NCBI GenBank assembly: GCA_012274205.1
Contig: JAAOZY010000289.1
Location: 1-7,708 of the forward strand
Reading direction: 5' to 3'
Origin: Betaproteobacteria bacterium
GTDB taxonomy: Bacteria > Pseudomonadota > Gammaproteobacteria > Burkholderiales > SG8-39
DNA: 7,708 nucleotides
The notes beneath the pieces were generated by a model. It ran no database searches. It saw only the letters and a program-made list of their open reading frames with translations, and had not been told where the DNA came from. Made by a program: the position numbers and the translations under genes. Each line of letters opens with the position of its first letter. Position 1 is the stretch's first letter. This document shows, one piece after another, positions 6,015-7,708 of this stretch.

Positions 6015-6836
6015 ATGAGCGAGCTGGTCGTCCGACGCCTGCTGATCGAGCTTGAAACCCCGTTCGCGCGCCGCTGGTGCGGCGGTGACGCCTTTCTCAG
6101 CGCGCTGTTCAACGCGCTGTCGATGAGCTTTCCCGTCGGCGAGCAATTCTTCATCGACGCGGTGAAGGATGGCTTCAGCATTCTTCCGCCGGATCGGCAG
6201 GAAAAGTATCGGGACGAAGTACGGGGCTTCGTCGGCCAGGAAGCGACGCACCGGCGCATCCACAGCCTGTTCAACGCGCAGCTGGCGCGGCAGGGCCTGG
6301 TTAACGCCTGGGAATTGCGCGCGGCCGAACGGCTCAAGCTGATGCAGGGCATCGACCCGCGCCATGCGCTCGCCATCACCGCCACCAACGAGCACTTCAC
6401 CGCCATCCTCGCCGAATGGATACTGGGGACGCCGGAACTGTTCGCCGACACCGAAGCCCGCCTCGCCACCCTGTGGCAGTGGCACAGCGCGGAAGAGTCC
6501 GAGCACAGGAGCACCGCCTTCGACCTGTATCAGGCGCTGGGCGGCAGCCATGCATGGCGCATCACCTGGTTTCGCCGCGTCACCCTGATTTTCCTCGGCG
6601 ACACGCTGCGCCAGACCGTGGACAACCTGCGGCACGAGGGCGAGTTGTGGCGCTGGCGCAGCTGGGCGAGCGCGGCGCGCTGGCTCCTGGGCCGGCGCGG
6701 CCTCGCGCGCGCCGCGCTGCAGCCCTGGTTCGCCTACCTGCGGCGCGACTTCCATCCGCGGCAGCAGGAAAGCGGACTGTCGCGGCGCTGGCTCAGCGAG
6801 CACGCCGGCGCGTATTCGGTGGTCAGTTCAGCCTAG
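6015..6836 (+). CDS. PF10118/COG3687-type 'predicted metal-dependent hydrolase', probable ferritin-like di-iron protein
   Basis: This 273-residue protein belongs to the family annotated as predicted metal-dependent hydrolase. It is recognised by NALSMSFPVGEQFF (33-46), EVRGFVGQEATHRRIH (68-83), ATNEHFTA (123-130) and WHSAEESEHRSTAFDLY (156-172). The residue layout E43, E76xxH79, E126 and E161xxH164 is the classic carboxylate/histidine set of a four-helix-bundle di-iron site, with H83, H127, H157 and E160 as further acidic or His candidates. This suggests an oxygen-activating or redox enzyme rather than a hydrolase; that is my inference. The region after about 185 is Arg/Trp-rich with a short hydrophobic patch (about 188-195), so peripheral membrane association is possible. 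The gene follows the flavoprotein gene after 13 bp without a clear Shine-Dalgarno, pointing to translational coupling. The natural substrate is unknown. Confidence 0.85.
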   Translation: MSELVVRRLLIELETPFARRWCGGDAFLSALFNALSMSFPVGEQFFIDAVKDGFSILPPDRQEKYRDEVRGFVGQEATHRRIHSLFNAQLARQGLVNAWELRAAERLKLMQGIDPRHALAITATNEHFTAILAEWILGTPELFADTEARLATLWQWHSAEESEHRSTAFDLYQALGGSHAWRITWFRRVTLIFLGDTLRQTVDNLRHEGELWRWRSWASAARWLLGRRGLARAALQPWFAYLRRDFHPRQQESGLSRRWLSEHAGAYSVVSSA

Positions 6837-6843
6837 TCCCGCT

Positions 6844-7203
6844 TCAGCGCCGCAGGCGCAGCAGCAGCCGCGGCACGTCCACCGGCAGGCTGAGCAGACG
6901 GAAGGAGTTGGTCTTGCCGTGGCCGTCGAGGTTGAGGCTGCCGTTCACCCCGCCCTCGAGCACGTCGTCGATGACGAAGTTGAACGCGTGCAACAGCGGC
7001 AAATCGTAGCGCGTCACTTTCGCTGCGTGCCGGTGCGCGAACAGCGCGAGCACGCGCTCGGGCGTGAGTTGCGCGGCGAGCAGCGCATAGGCCTCGGCCT
7101 CGTACGGGATCACGCTCACGTTGAGCCGATTGCCTTTGTCGCCGGCGCGGCCATGCGCGACGGCGTGCAGCGGCACCGTGACGATATCGTCAAGATCGGC
7201 CAT
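6844..7203 (-). CDS. Small AtuA-like C-terminal-domain protein
   Basis: This 119-residue protein corresponds to the C-terminal ferredoxin-fold-like domain that accompanies AtuA/DUF1446 proteins. The conserved motif is AHGRAGDKGNRLNVSVI (16-32), where the family typically has R-S/A-GDKG followed by N-x-x-N. The C-terminal half contains HAFNFVIDDVLEGGVNGSLN (72-91) and a GHGKTNSFRLLSL strand region (94-106), as usual. The ATG at 7203 overlaps the stop of the upstream AtuA-family gene in a TGATG arrangement, and GGAG at 7214-7217 lies 10 nt upstream. The two products are therefore expected to be made together and to act as one complex. The family is tied by context to acyclic terpene and acyl-CoA catabolism; the chemical role of this domain is not established as far as I know. 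A longer in-frame extension upstream to 7446 is rejected because it overlaps the AtuA gene. Confidence 0.85.
   Translation of the reverse strand: MADLDDIVTVPLHAVAHGRAGDKGNRLNVSVIPYEAEAYALLAAQLTPERVLALFAHRHAAKVTRYDLPLLHAFNFVIDDVLEGGVNGSLNLDGHGKTNSFRLLSLPVDVPRLLLRLRR
6847..6859. other. Small GC hairpin at the convergent gene ends
   Basis: GCGCC-GCA-GGCGC forms a perfect 5-bp stem with a 3-nt loop, lying in the last codons of the AtuA-like gene and 10 bp beyond the stop of the plus-strand gene. There is no T-run on either strand, so it is not a standard intrinsic terminator. It is the only compact hairpin I noticed at this convergent junction, where just 7 bp separate the stop codons. It may be simply a by-product of Arg-rich coding. 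Confidence 0.25.
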
Positions 7204-7708
7204 CACAGCCAGTCTCCGGCCGGTTTCATGCTCACGCGCGGGTGCACGCTCGCGCGCGGCACGAGATACGATTGCGTGCGGATGCGCTGCGTCGTGCGCC
7301 AGCGCGCGCCGCCCGATCCGGCCGGCCCGCAGCACAGCAGCGCCAGCACTTCGCGCGCCGCCTGGTCGACATCGTCGTGCGCCGCGCCCGCCACCGCGAG
7401 GCGCACGCGAATGTCGGCCGGCTCGGGGCCCGCGTACGATCGCCACAGGGTGCCGCTGTCGTCGTCGTGCACGCTGGCGATGCCGATGAGATCGACGCGC
7501 GAGTGCACCTTGAGCTTGCGCCGGCGCAGGCGTTCGAGCAGCACCTCAGCGATGCTCTTCGCGCGTGCGAGGCAGTTCGGGCCGGCTACCGAGATCTCGC
7601 CCTCGCCCAGCCAGCCGCCGTCGAAACAGACCGTGGCCTTGAGGCGCTCCGGCGCCGGCTTGCCGCGCACGCCGAGCACTTCGACCCGGTCCGCGCCGTC
7701 CTGGCGCA
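7203..7708 (-). CDS. Acyclic terpene utilisation AtuA family (DUF1446) protein, C-terminal part (5' end outside window)
   Basis: Only the last 167 codons are in the window; the reading frame is open to the right edge, so the GTG at 7679 is an internal codon and not the start. The family is recognised from the segment with VRGKPAPERLKATV, DGGWLGEGEISVAGPNCLARAK and IAEVLLERLRRRKL (roughly visible residues 13-65), and from the end with CCGPAGSGG, SYLVPRASVHPRV and KPAGDWL. AtuA was named from the citronellol/geraniol (acyclic terpene) pathway of Pseudomonas. Homologues are also found widely beside acyl-CoA carboxylase and dehydrogenase genes, so a CoA-ester catabolic role is plausible but unproven. 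The stop overlaps the start of the small AtuA-like gene by one base. Anything further upstream in this operon is out of view. Confidence 0.85.
   Translation of the reverse strand, partial: RQDGADRVEVLGVRGKPAPERLKATVCFDGGWLGEGEISVAGPNCLARAKSIAEVLLERLRRRKLKVHSRVDLIGIASVHDDDSGTLWRSYAGPEPADIRVRLAVAGAAHDDVDQAAREVLALLCCGPAGSGGARWRTTQRIRTQSYLVPRASVHPRVSMKPAGDWL

Noticed and set aside
4877..6514. Long minus-strand open frame of 545 codons
   Set aside because: It is antisense to the flavoprotein and di-iron genes, with Arg/Ala/Asp-rich composition as expected from a GC-rich shadow frame. The opposite strand has clear family motifs.
7206..7446. N-terminal extension of the small AtuA-like protein to an ATG at 7446
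   Set aside because: It would overlap the AtuA-family coding sequence out of frame. The added residues are Arg/Gly/Ala-rich and lack family similarity, while the ATG at 7203 gives the normal domain size and a coupled TGATG junction.
1..7708. Defence system, CRISPR, mobile element or novel non-coding RNA
   Set aside because: No direct-repeat array, transposase, integrase, toxin-antitoxin pair or nuclease/helicase motif was seen, and the only non-coding stretch over 30 bp is the 168-bp divergent region.

Overview
The window looks like a piece of chromosome from a GC-rich proteobacterium, most likely a betaproteobacterium. That placement is an inference from the very high GC content, strong GC preference at third codon positions, dense gene packing and the families present; there is no rRNA or other taxonomic marker. 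There is no tRNA, CRISPR array, transposase, integrase or prophage gene.

Region 1 (about 1-4846, minus strand) is a compact ABC importer operon of the peptide/nickel (Dpp/Opp) family. In transcription order it encodes ATPase 1 (DppD-like, GTG start at 4846), ATPase 2 (DppF-like), a secreted solute-binding protein, permease 1 (DppB-like) and permease 2 (DppC-like, running off the left edge after 127 codons). The gaps are only 4-29 bp. The two ATPases would power uptake through the two permeases of a ligand delivered by the periplasmic binding protein. The true ligand cannot be read from the sequence.

Region 2 (4847-5014) is a 168-bp divergent intergenic region between the ABC operon and a plus-strand gene pair. 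It carries a 12-bp inverted near-repeat (11 of 12 matches) whose arms lie close to the two divergent start codons, so it is a candidate operator.

Region 3 (5015-6836, plus strand) is a two-gene unit. The first gene encodes a TIM-barrel flavoprotein of the nitronate monooxygenase/2-nitropropane dioxygenase superfamily, which by recall closely resembles Pseudomonas aeruginosa PA1024, an NADH:quinone reductase. The second, 13 bp downstream, encodes a PF10118/COG3687 'predicted metal-dependent hydrolase' whose conserved residues (E43, E76xxH79, E126, E161xxH164) look like a ferritin-type di-iron site.

Region 4 (6844-7708, minus strand) converges on region 3 with 7 bp between stop codons. It holds the 3' end of an AtuA/DUF1446 family gene and, overlapping it by one base (TGATG), a small AtuA-like C-terminal-domain gene. 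These families are linked to acyclic terpene and acyl-CoA catabolism. Together with region 3 they suggest catabolism of unusual carbon compounds, but this is inference.

Overall this is mostly an ordinary metabolic and transport region. The points most worth following are the di-iron/flavoprotein gene pair, the inverted repeat between the divergent units, the non-standard ligand-pocket segment of the binding protein, and the split AtuA gene.
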